64,000 nt of DNA from Cyanobium sp. CZS48M (GTDB lineage: Bacteria > Cyanobacteriota > Cyanobacteriia > PCC-6307 > Cyanobiaceae). Below, in pieces: positions 8,526-17,784 of this stretch. A program made the position numbers and the translations under genes. The notes beneath the pieces are model-generated. The model searched no databases and was not told the DNA's origin. It worked only from the letters and a program-made list of their open reading frames with translations. Position 1 is the stretch's first letter. Each line of letters starts with the position of its first letter. Location of the stretch: the NCBI GenBank assembly GCA_030373145.1, contig JAUCZK010000009.1, positions 24,579 to 88,578 on the forward strand. The letters are read 5' to 3'.

Positions 8526-9596
8526 TCAAGCGGTTGCGGACTTGATCTGCCAGGGCAGGGTCTCTCCGGCCTGGAACGGCAGCAGAGGTTGGGGCGATTC
8601 CCCTGCGCCGCCCAGTTCCATCATCAGGGGAACCTCCAGGGGTTGGCGCACCAGCTCGATCCTGTCTTCGTTGAGCGGCAGGCCGTAGAAGCGGGGCCCG
8701 AACTCCGAGGCAAAGGCCTCCAGCCGCTCCAGGGCGCCCTCCTGCTCGAACACCTGGGCGTAGCTCTCAAGGGCATGGGGGGCATTGAAGATGCCGGCGC
8801 AGCCGCAGGCCGACTCCTTCGCCTGACGCGAGTGGGGCGCTGAATCAGTGCCCAGAAAGAAGCGGGGCTCTCCTGAGGTGGCGGCACCGCGCAGGGCGAT
8901 GCGGTGCAATTCCCGCTTGGCCACCGGCAGGCAGTAGGCGTCCGGCCGCAGCCCGCCCCGGAACATGGCGTTGCGGTTGATCTGCAGGTGGTGGGGCGTG
9001 ATCGTGGCGGCCAGGGTGGGGGGCCCCGCTGCCACGAAGGCCACAGCGTCGGCGGTGGTGATGTGCTCGAACACCACCCTCAGCCCCTGGTGTCGCCGCA
9101 GCAAGGGATCCAGGTGGCGCTCGATGAACACCGCCTCGCGATCAAAGACATCGACCTCAGGGTCGGTCACCTCCCCGTGGATCAGCAGCGGCATGCCGAT
9201 CCGCTCCATTGCCTCCAGCACCGGGGTGATGTGGGCCAGATCACTCACCCCTGATTCGGCGTTGGTGGTGGCCCGCGCCGGGTAGAGCTTGGCGGCCGTG
9301 AACACCCCCGCGGCGAAGCCCCGCTCCAGCTCCGCCGCCGCGATCGTGTCGGTGAGATAGGCCGTCATCAGCGGCTCGAAGCCGGTGCTGGCGTCCACCG
9401 CCGCGAGGATGCGCTCCCGGTAGGCCGCTGCAGCAGCGGCAGTGGTGATCGGCGGCAGAAGGTTGGGCATCACGATCGCCCGCCGGAAGACCCGGGCTGT
9501 TTCCGGCGCCACGGCCCGCAGCATGGCGCCATCGCGCAGATGCACATGCCAGTCGTCGGGGCGGCGGATCAGCAGTTGCCGGGGAATGGCCGCCAT
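8526..9596 (-). CDS. pyrC: dihydroorotase (type II)
   Basis: A 356-residue enzyme that closes carbamoyl-aspartate to dihydroorotate. The metal-binding [10 protein letters not shown] near the N-terminus, the carboxylated-Lys region [11 protein letters not shown] and the later HITTADAV and [13 protein letters not shown] segments with metal/catalytic residues are all present, so it should be active. The ATG at 9596 has AGAGG 4 nt upstream; a GTG at 9614 has no ribosome-binding site. It is convergent with the antiporter gene. A second, degenerate dihydroorotase homologue lies at 47961-49244. Confidence 0.96.
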   Translation of the reverse strand: MAAIPRQLLIRRPDDWHVHLRDGAMLRAVAPETARVFRRAIVMPNLLPPITTAAAAAAYRERILAAVDASTGFEPLMTAYLTDTIAAAELERGFAAGVFTAAKLYPARATTNAESGVSDLAHITPVLEAMERIGMPLLIHGEVTDPEVDVFDREAVFIERHLDPLLRRHQGLRVVFEHITTADAVAFVAAGPPTLAATITPHHLQINRNAMFRGGLRPDAYCLPVAKRELHRIALRGAATSGEPRFFLGTDSAPHSRQAKESACGCAGIFNAPHALESYAQVFEQEGALERLEAFASEFGPRFYGLPLNEDRIELVRQPLEVPLMMELGGAGESPQPLLPFQAGETLPWQIKSATA

Positions 9597-9640
9597 GGAG
9601 CCTCTGTCGCGCACAGAAGATTCATTCTCAGCCCCGGCTG

Positions 9641-9679
9641 CCGACCTCCCCGGAGCCCAAACGGCTCAGGGGAGGTCGG
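9641..9679 (-). terminator. strong inverted repeat downstream of ktrB
   Basis: CCGACCTCCCC (9641-9651) pairs perfectly with GGGGAGGTCGG (9669-9679), and the interior continues with GAGCC (9653-9657) pairing GGCTC (9663-9667) around a five-base loop. It begins 2 bp after the ktrB stop codon on the minus strand and precedes the pyrC start. No U-run follows, as is common for cyanobacterial terminators. It most likely ends the ktrB transcript and so separates it from pyrC. Confidence 0.7.
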
Positions 9680-9681
9680 CC

Positions 9682-11148
9682 TCAGAGGTAGAGCTCCTCA
9701 TGCTGGTAGGAGATTCGTGACGTGGGATGGCTGCCGAAGATCGCCGAGAGCAGCAGCAGGATGCCGATCCGGCCCACGAACATCCCCACCATCAGCACCA
9801 GTTGCCCCCAGCGATTCAGCTCGGCGGTGACACCCACATCAAGGCCCACGGTGGCGAAGGCGGAGATGCAGGTGAACAGTTTCTCCAGGAAGCTGAAGGG
9901 CTGACCGTCGGTGCCGACCCCGCGGTCGAGTCCCAGCACCAGAGCCATCAACAGCACGAACAGCAGTGAGGCGAGGGTGACTCCGACGGCCCGCAACACC
10001 ACCTTGTCGGAGATGGCCCGGCGCCGGATCACCACCGTGTCTTCGCCCCTGAGGGTGGAGCGGGTGGCCGCCACCAGGCACGCGAAGGTGGTGGTCTTGA
10101 TGCCGCCGCCGGTCCCTCCGGGACTGGCGCCGATGAACATCAGCGTCATCATCAACAGCAAGCCCGCTTCCGAGATTCCCTCCACAGAGAGGTGCACGGT
10201 GTTGAAGCCGGCGGTGCGGGTGCTCACCGACTGGAAAAACACCACCTGCAGTTCCTGCCACCAGGGCAGAGCGATGAGACCGCTGGAGCGGGTGAAATGC
10301 TCGGTGAACAGCAACCCTGCGGCACCGATCACGATCAGAGCGGCGGTGCAGCGCAGCACCAGGCGAGTGTGCAGGCTGAAGCTGCGGATCATGCGCACCT
10401 TGAAGCGGTTCTGCCAGAGGTCGTTGATGACCCGGTAGCCAATCCCGCCCGAGACGATCATCACCATGATCACCAGGTTCACCACCGGGTTGGCTCGGTA
10501 GCCCATCAGGCTGTCGCTCCAGAGCCCGAAGCCGGCGTTGTTGTAAGCGCTGATGCAGTGGAACAGCGAAGCCCACAGCCGCTCCCGCGCTACGGGGATG
10601 TCGCTGAAGCCGACGGTGTAGAGCACCAGGGTGCCCATGCCGATCACCCAAGCGGCGGTGACCAGGATCGAGTGGAAGGTGTTGCCGATGCCGCCCACAC
10701 CGAATTCGTCCATGGCGCGGCCGCGATCCAGCCTCCGCCGCAACCTCGAGCCCCGTTGCACGAAGCCCTGCAGAAAGGTGGTGATGGCCATTAACCCCAG
10801 GCCACCGGTGAGGATCAACAGAGCCAGCAGCACCTGCCCGGGGAAGGTGAGCTCCTGGCCCACATCCACCACTGAGAGTCCAGTCACCGTGATGGCGGAG
10901 ATCACCGTGAACAGAGCCTCCCAGAGACCGACGCTTTCGGAGGAGAACACCGGCAGGGCCATCAGCAGGGTGCCCACGGCGATCACCAGCAGGCCGGTGA
11001 GCACCGTGAACTGCGGCACCGTCAGACGCCCCCACCGTTGCAGGAAGCGCTCCAGCAGCTCACGGATGGGGTTGGTGCCGATGGTGGTGGATGGCCTGGA
11101 GGGGGAACTGGCGCTGCCTGGCACCCATCGATTCCGGAGTCGCATCAT
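9682..11148 (-). CDS. ktrB: potassium channel/transporter subunit KtrB (TrkH family)
   Basis: A 488-residue membrane protein with the fourfold M1-P-M2 repeat of Trk/Ktr/HKT transporters. The four selectivity-filter segments are recognisable: ITVTGLS, YNNAGFGL, RTAGFNT and ATVGLDV, each with its Gly. Members move K+ (Na+-dependent in cyanobacteria) across the plasma membrane and matter for osmotic upshock. No ktrA/ktrE-like RCK subunit lies beside it, so its regulatory partner must be encoded elsewhere. The start is ATG at 11148, or the adjacent ATG at 11145. It is divergent from the amino-acid transporter operon, with 70 bp between starts, and is followed by a strong hairpin. Confidence 0.93.
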   Translation of the reverse strand: MMRLRNRWVPGSASSPSRPSTTIGTNPIRELLERFLQRWGRLTVPQFTVLTGLLVIAVGTLLMALPVFSSESVGLWEALFTVISAITVTGLSVVDVGQELTFPGQVLLALLILTGGLGLMAITTFLQGFVQRGSRLRRRLDRGRAMDEFGVGGIGNTFHSILVTAAWVIGMGTLVLYTVGFSDIPVARERLWASLFHCISAYNNAGFGLWSDSLMGYRANPVVNLVIMVMIVSGGIGYRVINDLWQNRFKVRMIRSFSLHTRLVLRCTAALIVIGAAGLLFTEHFTRSSGLIALPWWQELQVVFFQSVSTRTAGFNTVHLSVEGISEAGLLLMMTLMFIGASPGGTGGGIKTTTFACLVAATRSTLRGEDTVVIRRRAISDKVVLRAVGVTLASLLFVLLMALVLGLDRGVGTDGQPFSFLEKLFTCISAFATVGLDVGVTAELNRWGQLVLMVGMFVGRIGILLLLSAIFGSHPTSRISYQHEELYL

Positions 11149-11218
11149 TATCAGCCCGGGTTAGCGGCATGTCCGTGCCAGAGCTGGCAAACTGCGCCCA
11201 CTGCCCGACTACCCGTTG

Positions 11219-12289
11219 ATGCAACCCTTGCCCCGCCGGCTCCTTGCCCTGCCCCTTCTGCTGGCTGTCGCCCTCGGCGGTTGCGCCGATGACAGCGGCA
11301 GCGGCGGCGGTGTCCAGAGCGTCAAGCTCTCCACCATCCGTGGCCGCGGCAAGCTGGTCTGTGGAGTGGACGGCAAGCTGCCGGGCTTCAGCTTCCTCGG
11401 CCCCGATGGCACCTACAGCGGCCTCGATGCCGACACCTGCCGCGCCGTGGCGGCGGCGGTGCTGGGCGACCCGGCCAAGGTGGAATTCCGCGACCTCAAC
11501 TCCAGCGAGCGCTTCGCGGCCCTGGCCAGCGGGGAGGTGGACATGCTGGCCCGCAACACCACCATGACCCTGAGCCGCGACTCGGCCGGCGGCAATGGAA
11601 TTTCCTTCGGCCCCACCACCTTCTTTGATGGTCAGGGGGTGATGGTGCCTGTGGCCAGCGGTGCCACCACCCTCCAAGATCTCAACGGCAAGCCGATCTG
11701 CGTGGAGAGCGGCACCACCACCGAACTCAACCTGGCCGATCGCATGCGCGAGCAGGGCATCTCCTACACCCCGCTCAAGTTCCAGACTGGTGATCAGACC
11801 TACGCGGCCTATCTGGGCGGACGCTGTGTGGCCGTCACCAGCGATCGCTCCCAGCTGGCGGCTAAGCGCAGCAGCTTCCCGAAACCCGATGAGCACACGC
11901 TCCTGCCGGAAGTGATGAGCAAGGAACCGCTCACCCCCGCCAGCGTCAATGGTGACCCCGCCTGGGCCGATGCCATGCGCTGGACCGTTTTTGCCCTCTT
12001 CCAGGCCGAGGAGCTGGGCATCACCAAGGCCAATGTGGCTGCCAAGGTGGCAGAGGCCAAGGCCAACACCAATCAGGCCGACCTGCGCCGTTTCCTGGGG
12101 GTGGAGGGTGATTTCGGCAAGCAACTGGGCCTGCCGGCCGACTTCGTTCCCAAGACGATCGCGGCGGTGGGCAACTACGGTGAAATCTTTGAGCGCAATG
12201 TGGGTAGCGGCTCGGCCCTCAAGCTGGAGCGGGCCCAGAACCGCCTCTGGACCCAGGGCGGCTTGATCTATTCGCCCCCCTTCCGTTGA
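11219..12289 (+). CDS. polar amino-acid ABC transporter, substrate-binding lipoprotein
   Basis: A 356-residue periplasmic binding protein of the SBP_bac_3 family, AapJ/BztA/NatF branch. The N-terminus is a lipoprotein signal (LLLAVALGGC). The start of the mature domain (IRGRGKLVCGVDGKLPGFS) and the LNSSERFAALASGEVDMLAR segment are typical. It delivers L-amino acids to the two permeases encoded next. The ATG at 11219 is preferred over the preceding TTG. It is the first gene of a four-gene operon (binding protein, two permeases, ATPase), and its stop overlaps the permease start. By organisation the system resembles Anabaena N-II (NatFGH-BgtA), which takes up acidic and neutral amino acids; exact specificity is inference. 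Confidence 0.93.
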   Translation: MQPLPRRLLALPLLLAVALGGCADDSGSGGGVQSVKLSTIRGRGKLVCGVDGKLPGFSFLGPDGTYSGLDADTCRAVAAAVLGDPAKVEFRDLNSSERFAALASGEVDMLARNTTMTLSRDSAGGNGISFGPTTFFDGQGVMVPVASGATTLQDLNGKPICVESGTTTELNLADRMREQGISYTPLKFQTGDQTYAAYLGGRCVAVTSDRSQLAAKRSSFPKPDEHTLLPEVMSKEPLTPASVNGDPAWADAMRWTVFALFQAEELGITKANVAAKVAEAKANTNQADLRRFLGVEGDFGKQLGLPADFVPKTIAAVGNYGEIFERNVGSGSALKLERAQNRLWTQGGLIYSPPFR

Positions 12290-13275
12290 TCAACACATTG
12301 GAGCGAATCCCCTGGTGGCGCGACCGCCGGGTGATGCCCTGGATCGTCCAGGCGGTGGTGGGCCTGGTCCTGCTGGTGGTGATCAGCCTGTTGGTGGGCA
12401 ACCTGGTGCGCAACCTCACCGGAGCGGGGCTGCTGCTGAGCTGGCGCTGGCTGGGCCAGCCGGCCAGCTTCGATGTGGCCGAGAGCCTGATCCCCTTCGA
12501 CGCCTCGATGCCCTACTGGCGGGCCCTCTTGGTGGGGCTGGTCAACAGCCTGCGGGTGATTGTGGTGGGGCTGGTGGGGGCCACGCTGCTGGGCACGGCG
12601 GTGGGCATGGCCTCCTTCAGTAGCAATGGGCTGCTGCGGCGGCTGGCCCGGGTCTACGTGGAGGTGATCCGCAACATCCCCCTGCTGCTGCAACTGCTGT
12701 TCTGGTATTTCGTGGTGTTTCTGGCTCTGCCCAACGGCACCGCCGCCTTTCAGCTGCCAGGCGTTGTCGTCTCGAAATCGGGGTTGTACCTGGCCTGGTT
12801 CGCCCAGGGCTTCAGTTGGCAGGGCCCTGAGCTGGTCAATGGGGTCTGGCAGGCGCCCCTGCGGCTGTCGGTGGAGTTCACAGCCCTGCTCACCGGCCTG
12901 ATCACCTACAGCGGTGCGTTCATCGCTGAAGTGGTGCGGGGCGGCATCGCCTCGGTGCCGCTGGGCCAGTGGGAGGCAGCCACCTCCCTGGGCCTGCACT
13001 GGAGCGCGAGCATGCGCTCGGTGGTGCTGCCCCAGGCCCTGAGGGTGATCGTGCCGGGCCTCAACAGCCAGTACATCTCTCTCGCCAAGAATTCCGCCCT
13101 GGCCGTGGCGGTGGGCTACGTGGATCTGTACTCCGTTTCAGAAACCACCCTCAACCAGACCGGCCGGGCCCTCGAGGTGTTCCTGCTGCTGCTGGGCTCC
13201 TACCTGATCATCGATCTGCTGATCTCCGCTGTGATGAACGGTGTGAACCAGTTGGTGCAGATCCGGGAGCGCTGA
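12286..13275 (+). CDS. amino-acid ABC transporter permease (AapQ/NatG-like)
   Basis: A 329-residue inner-membrane permease of the His/Glu/Gln/Arg family. It has about eight hydrophobic segments, a long periplasmic stretch in the middle typical of AapQ/BztB, and the ATPase-contact EAA loop near ~residues 227-245 (GQWEAATSLGLHWSASM). It begins with TTG overlapping the TGA of the binding-protein gene (TTGA), so translation is probably coupled; no good in-frame ATG exists before the first membrane helix. It forms a heterodimer with the next gene product. Confidence 0.93.
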   Translation: MINTLERIPWWRDRRVMPWIVQAVVGLVLLVVISLLVGNLVRNLTGAGLLLSWRWLGQPASFDVAESLIPFDASMPYWRALLVGLVNSLRVIVVGLVGATLLGTAVGMASFSSNGLLRRLARVYVEVIRNIPLLLQLLFWYFVVFLALPNGTAAFQLPGVVVSKSGLYLAWFAQGFSWQGPELVNGVWQAPLRLSVEFTALLTGLITYSGAFIAEVVRGGIASVPLGQWEAATSLGLHWSASMRSVVLPQALRVIVPGLNSQYISLAKNSALAVAVGYVDLYSVSETTLNQTGRALEVFLLLLGSYLIIDLLISAVMNGVNQLVQIRER

Positions 13276-13279
13276 GCCG

Positions 13280-14563
13280 ATGACCTCCCTCCCACCCAGA
13301 CCCGGCTCCACCACAACCCAGCCCCTGCGGCCTGCCAGCCCGGCACCGCGGACGGTTCAGCGCAGCTGGGCCGGTGTCCTGCGCCAGGAACTGTTCGCCA
13401 GTCGCGGTGATGGTCTGGTCTCGGTGCTGCTGATCCTGTTGATCCTGGCCTCGGCAGTGGGTCTGCTGCGCTGGGCCTTCGGCCAGGCCCAATGGGCCGT
13501 GATCCAGGTCAACACCACCCTGTTCGCCGTCGGGCGCTTTCCGATCGAGCAGCAGTGGCGCCTCTGGCTGCTGGTGGTACTGGTGGCGGCCCTCAGCGGC
13601 ACCAGCTGGGGGCTGCTGCGGGCCTTCCCCCGGGCGGATCGCAGCGGCGAGCTCTGGCCCTTCAACGACCGCCTGGCGGTGGCGTTGCTCGGTTTCCTGG
13701 CGGCCTGGCTGCCGGCGGCCCTGGCCCTGGGCTTCCCCTTGCAGTTGCGCTGGTGGGCGATCACCGGCCTGCTGGTGGCCATGCGCTGGATCGCCGGCCA
13801 CTGGGGCCGCAGCTGGCCGCCGCGGCTGCTGAAGCTGGTGTCCCTGGGCTGGCCGTTGCTCTACCTGTTCGGCATGGTGCTGATCGCTGGCGGTCTGGGG
13901 ATGTCACGGGTGTCCCCTTCGAACTGGGGTGGGCTGTTGCTCACCCTGTTGATGGCCAGCTTCGCGATCCTGCTGAGCTTTCCGATCGGGGTGGTGGTGG
14001 CTCTGGGGCGACGCAGCAGCTTGCCGTTGCTGCGTTGGAGCTCGGTGCTCTACATCGAGTTCATCCGCGGAGCACCGCTGATCACCCTGCTGTTCCTGGG
14101 CCAGAACATCCTCGGCTACATGCTCCCCGGCGGCTGGGCTCCGGATCGGGTCTGGCGGGCCGCCTGGGTGCTCACCTTCTTCTGCGGGGCCTACCTGGCC
14201 GAGGCGGTGCGCGCCGGCCTCTCCGCCGTTCCCCCAGGTCAGCTGGAGGCCGCCCGTTCCCTTGGGCTCTCGATGCCCCAGGCCCTGCAGCGGGTGGTGT
14301 TGCCCCAGGCCCTGCGCATCGCCCTGCCGGCCGCGGTGGGGCAGTTCATCTCGCTGCTGCAGGACACCACGCTGCTGTCGCTGATCGGCCTGCTTGATCT
14401 GCTTGGCACCGCCCGTACCGTGATGGCCAATCCCGAGTTCCTGGGCAAGAACGCCGAGGTCTATCTCACCCTGGCTGTGCTGTTCTGGTGCTGCTGCGCC
14501 GCCCTCGGGCTGGGCAGCCGGGCCCTGGAACGCCGCCTCGATCCCACCCATTCCCCCGCCTGA
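13280..14563 (+). CDS. amino-acid ABC transporter permease (AapM/NatH-like)
   Basis: A 427-residue second permease of the system, longer than its partner because of an extended N-terminal half (~residues 1-200) with extra membrane helices, the pattern of AapM/BztC. The transport core (~205-415) holds the EAA loop (GQLEAARSLGLSMPQAL) and the ending LIGLLDLLGTARTV typical of these proteins. It starts 4 bp after the previous gene and is followed 3 bp later by the ATPase gene. Confidence 0.92.
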   Translation: MTSLPPRPGSTTTQPLRPASPAPRTVQRSWAGVLRQELFASRGDGLVSVLLILLILASAVGLLRWAFGQAQWAVIQVNTTLFAVGRFPIEQQWRLWLLVVLVAALSGTSWGLLRAFPRADRSGELWPFNDRLAVALLGFLAAWLPAALALGFPLQLRWWAITGLLVAMRWIAGHWGRSWPPRLLKLVSLGWPLLYLFGMVLIAGGLGMSRVSPSNWGGLLLTLLMASFAILLSFPIGVVVALGRRSSLPLLRWSSVLYIEFIRGAPLITLLFLGQNILGYMLPGGWAPDRVWRAAWVLTFFCGAYLAEAVRAGLSAVPPGQLEAARSLGLSMPQALQRVVLPQALRIALPAAVGQFISLLQDTTLLSLIGLLDLLGTARTVMANPEFLGKNAEVYLTLAVLFWCCCAALGLGSRALERRLDPTHSPA

Positions 14564-14566
14564 ACC

Positions 14567-15310
14567 ATGCCGTCGAGCCAGCCGATGATCGAGGCCCGCG
14601 GGGTGCAGAAGTGGTATCCCAATGGCTTTCACGCCCTGCGAGGCGTCGACCTGAGCGTGTCGAAGGGGGAGGTGGTGGTGATCATGGGCCCCTCGGGCTC
14701 CGGCAAGAGCACCTTCATCCGCACCTTCAACGCCCTCGAGGAGTTCCAGGAGGGCAGCATCAGCGTTGATGGGATCGCCCTCTCCAACGACCTGCGCAAC
14801 ATTGATGCGATCCGCTGCGACACCGGCATGGTGTTTCAGCAGTTCAATCTCTTTCCCCACCTGACGGTGCTGGAGAACCTCAGCCTGGCGCCGGTGGTGG
14901 TGCGCAAGCGCCGCCGCAGCGAGGTGGAGGCCCAGGCCATGGCCCTGCTGGAGCGGGTGGGCATCGCCGAGCAGGCCCGTAAATACCCCGGCCAGCTCTC
15001 GGGCGGCCAGCAGCAGCGGGTGGCCATCGCCCGCTCACTGTGCATGGAGCCGCGCATCCTGCTCTTTGATGAGCCCACCAGTGCTCTGGACCCGGAGATG
15101 GTGGGTGAGGTGCTGGAGGTGATGCGCAACTTGGCCGCCGACGGCATGACCATGGTGGTGGTGACCCACGAGATGGGCTTCGCCCGCGAGGTGGCCCACC
15201 GGGTGGTGCTGATGTCGGAGGGGCAGATCGTCGAGGAGGCACCCCCGGAAACCTTCTTCACCAACCCGCAGCACGAGCGCAGCCGCCAGTTCCTGGCGCA
15301 GATTCTCTGA
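14567..15310 (+). CDS. amino-acid ABC transporter ATP-binding protein
   Basis: A 247-residue ATPase of the GlnQ/AapP/BgtA family. Walker A is GPSGSGKST (~residues 43-51), the signature motif LSGGQQQR, Walker [13 protein letters not shown], and the switch His lies in [10 protein letters not shown]. It powers import through the two permeases upstream. The ATG at 14567 is used; an internal ATG six codons later ([12 protein letters not shown]) is also possible. It is the last gene of the operon and convergent with the osmolyte importer gene 14 bp further on. Confidence 0.96.
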   Translation: MPSSQPMIEARGVQKWYPNGFHALRGVDLSVSKGEVVVIMGPSGSGKSTFIRTFNALEEFQEGSISVDGIALSNDLRNIDAIRCDTGMVFQQFNLFPHLTVLENLSLAPVVVRKRRRSEVEAQAMALLERVGIAEQARKYPGQLSGGQQQRVAIARSLCMEPRILLFDEPTSALDPEMVGEVLEVMRNLAADGMTMVVVTHEMGFAREVAHRVVLMSEGQIVEEAPPETFFTNPQHERSRQFLAQIL

Positions 15311-15324
15311 GGGCCCAGCGGCCT

Positions 15325-16902
15325 TCAACGGGGTCCGGCGGCCTCGAGTTCGTCGAGGAAGCGCTGCACCACCGTCCCCACGGTGTCGCCGTCCTGGTCC
15401 ACCTGGGCGTTCAGTCTCTGCATGGTCTGGGCGCTGAGCTGTCCCTCAAGACTGTTCATGGCAAGGCCGATCTGGGGATATCGGCGCAGGCTGGCCCCAT
15501 GGACCACCGGCACGGCCTGGTAGGGCGGGAAGTAGTGGCGATCGTCGGTCAGGGCCTTCAACTGGAGGCTGGGGATCAGGCCATTGGTGGAATCTCCGGC
15601 GATCAGATCCACCTGGCCGTTGGCCAGGGCGCGGTAGACCAGGCCCAGGTCCATCGAAACCGGCCGGGCTGCAAAGCTCAGGCCGTAGCTGCTGGCCAGG
15701 CCCCTGTAGCCATCCGCCCTGTTCAGGAATTCATAGCCAAATCCGGCCCGCCAGCCGGGGCTGTGAACCGCCGCGTCCGAGATCGTGTTCAGCCTGAGGC
15801 GCCGGGCCGTCGCCTGGCGCACCAGCACGGCAAAGGTGTTCTCGAATCCGAGCGAGGGAAACACCACCAGATCGAAGCGCTCTCGGTAGAGCTTCCGGGT
15901 TCGCTCCAGCACGGTCCTGGCGTCCTGCAGGGGCGGTTGGTTCAGGATCGTCGTCCAGGCGGTGCCGCTGTACTCCACATAGGCGGCAATGCGGCCGCTG
16001 CGGACCGCCTCCTGGCAGATCGCCGTTCCCCCCAGGCTGAATTGCCTCTCCACCTGCAGGGTGCTGTGGCGCTCAATCTGCTGAGCAAGCAACTCGCCCA
16101 GGAGGATCTGCTCGGTGAAGCTCTTGGATCCGATCGTGATGCGCCCGCCGTTGGCGGGGCCGGCGCTGAACGGTCCCAGCCCCAGCTGGGCCGCCGCCAC
16201 CAGGGCCATCAGGCCGCCAGCGAGGGCAGCGGCCAGCCAGGCGCGGCGACGGCCCGATCCCCAGGGCTGAAGGGGCCAGCGCCGGGGTGTGCGCCCCTGC
16301 AGCCGGCCGATGGTGGCATCAGCGGCCAGGGCCAGCCCCGCTGCCGGTAGCGCACCGGCCAGGATCTGACCATTGTTGACTGTGGCCAGGCCGCGGAAGA
16401 TGAACACCCCCAGCCCGCCACCGCCGATGGCGGCGGCGATGGTGGCCACCCCCACAGTGATCACCGTGGCCACCCGGATCCCGGCCACGATCACCGGCAG
16501 AGCCAGGGGCAGCTCCACATGGCGCAGCACCTCTCCCCTGCTCAGTCCCAGGGCCAGGCCGGCTTCGCGCAGCCCTTCTGGGACGCCGGCCAGGCCGGTG
16601 ACGATGGAGCGCAGCAGGGGCAACAGCGCGTAGAGCACCAGGGCCACCACCGCCGGTACGGGACCGATACCCCCCAGAACGGGCACGGTGATCAGCAGGC
16701 CGAAGATCGCCAGGCTGGGGATCGTCTGAATCATCCCCGCCAGGGCCAGCGCCGCACCTGACCAGCGGGGCCGTGCGTGAATCCAGAGCCCGGCCGGCAC
16801 GCTGATGGCCAGGGCCAGGCCCATGGCCAGAGCCACCAGGACCAGATGTTCACCGCTGCGTTGCAGGATCTCGGCGATCAGCTCCCTGCCTGGGGCAGCC
16901 AT
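15325..16902 (-). CDS. fused permease / substrate-binding protein, OpuB/ProW-ProX type osmolyte importer
   Basis: A 525-residue fusion. Residues ~1-210 are a binding-protein-dependent permease (EAA-like region EAGLALGLSRGEVLRHVELP, then GIRVATVITVGVATIAAAIG). After a basic linker and one further helix (~218-240), residues ~250-525 are an OpuAC-type binding domain (ITIGSKSFTEQILLGELLAQ, YVEYSGTAWTTIL). Such fusions import quaternary-amine osmolytes such as glycine betaine or choline. A matching ATPase (ProV/OpuBA) is not next to it; a decayed chrA fragment lies upstream instead, so the ATPase must be encoded elsewhere or shared. Substrate is inferred from family. Confidence 0.9.
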   Translation of the reverse strand: MAAPGRELIAEILQRSGEHLVLVALAMGLALAISVPAGLWIHARPRWSGAALALAGMIQTIPSLAIFGLLITVPVLGGIGPVPAVVALVLYALLPLLRSIVTGLAGVPEGLREAGLALGLSRGEVLRHVELPLALPVIVAGIRVATVITVGVATIAAAIGGGGLGVFIFRGLATVNNGQILAGALPAAGLALAADATIGRLQGRTPRRWPLQPWGSGRRRAWLAAALAGGLMALVAAAQLGLGPFSAGPANGGRITIGSKSFTEQILLGELLAQQIERHSTLQVERQFSLGGTAICQEAVRSGRIAAYVEYSGTAWTTILNQPPLQDARTVLERTRKLYRERFDLVVFPSLGFENTFAVLVRQATARRLRLNTISDAAVHSPGWRAGFGYEFLNRADGYRGLASSYGLSFAARPVSMDLGLVYRALANGQVDLIAGDSTNGLIPSLQLKALTDDRHYFPPYQAVPVVHGASLRRYPQIGLAMNSLEGQLSAQTMQRLNAQVDQDGDTVGTVVQRFLDELEAAGPR

Positions 16903-16928
16903 GGTGCGGAACCCTCAGGGACGGCCCT

Positions 16929-17160
16929 TCAGCTTCGCAGGGGTGTGACCAGAGCGCCCACCAGGGCGGCCACCGCTATCAGCCTGTGCAGCGACCAGCG
17001 GCGGGCGATCAGGAACCAGCCCGTCCGGGATGCCGTGCATCAGCCAGCCGGTGGAGGTGGCCAGCTGCTGGGCCTCTGGGCCGGGCAGCACCATCGTGTC
17101 ATTCAGGGCATGCCGGCTCGCTGCTGGTCCCAAGACTCGGTGGCCTGGCTCCAGCCGTCA
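16929..17160 (-). pseudogene. decayed chromate transporter (chrA) fragment
   Basis: In the 469-bp space between the osmolyte importer and the PII gene, the minus strand encodes [20 protein letters not shown] followed by TGWLMHG. This closely matches the N-terminal ChrA signature ([27 protein letters not shown]). The frame opens after a TGA at 17160. Past ~17020 it loses ChrA similarity, while a neighbouring frame there reads [20 protein letters not shown] and continues to a stop at 16929-16931, like the last helix of a membrane protein. The simplest reading is a ChrA gene reduced by an internal deletion and frameshift. No complete transporter remains. Confidence 0.65.
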
Positions 17161-17239
17161 TGGCCAGGCGTCCCGGCAATGGACGGAGATGGCCTCAGCA
17201 GCGGCGCGGAACGTCCGATTTACCCCAAACAGGCTGTAG

Positions 17240-17710
<471 letters not shown>

Positions 17711-17732
17711 GCAGGCCCTCCCCCTCGCACAG

Positions 17733-17784
17733 GGGATCGCCGGACCAGTACGGTCTCTGAGACCACGTTGGTACCGGCGATCCC
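17733..17784 (+). promoter_or_regulatory. long inverted repeat between PII gene and GAP-family gene
   Basis: GGGATCGCCGG (17733-17743) is perfectly complementary to CCGGCGATCCC (17774-17784). Inside, ACCA/TGGT and GGTCTC (17752-17757) with GAGACC (17759-17764) allow a nearly continuous hairpin of about 52 nt. It starts 22 bp after the PII stop and its 3' arm ends directly before the GTG (17785) assigned to the next gene. It can act as the PII terminator, as an attenuator, or as a structure blocking translation initiation. No U-run follows. Confidence 0.65.
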
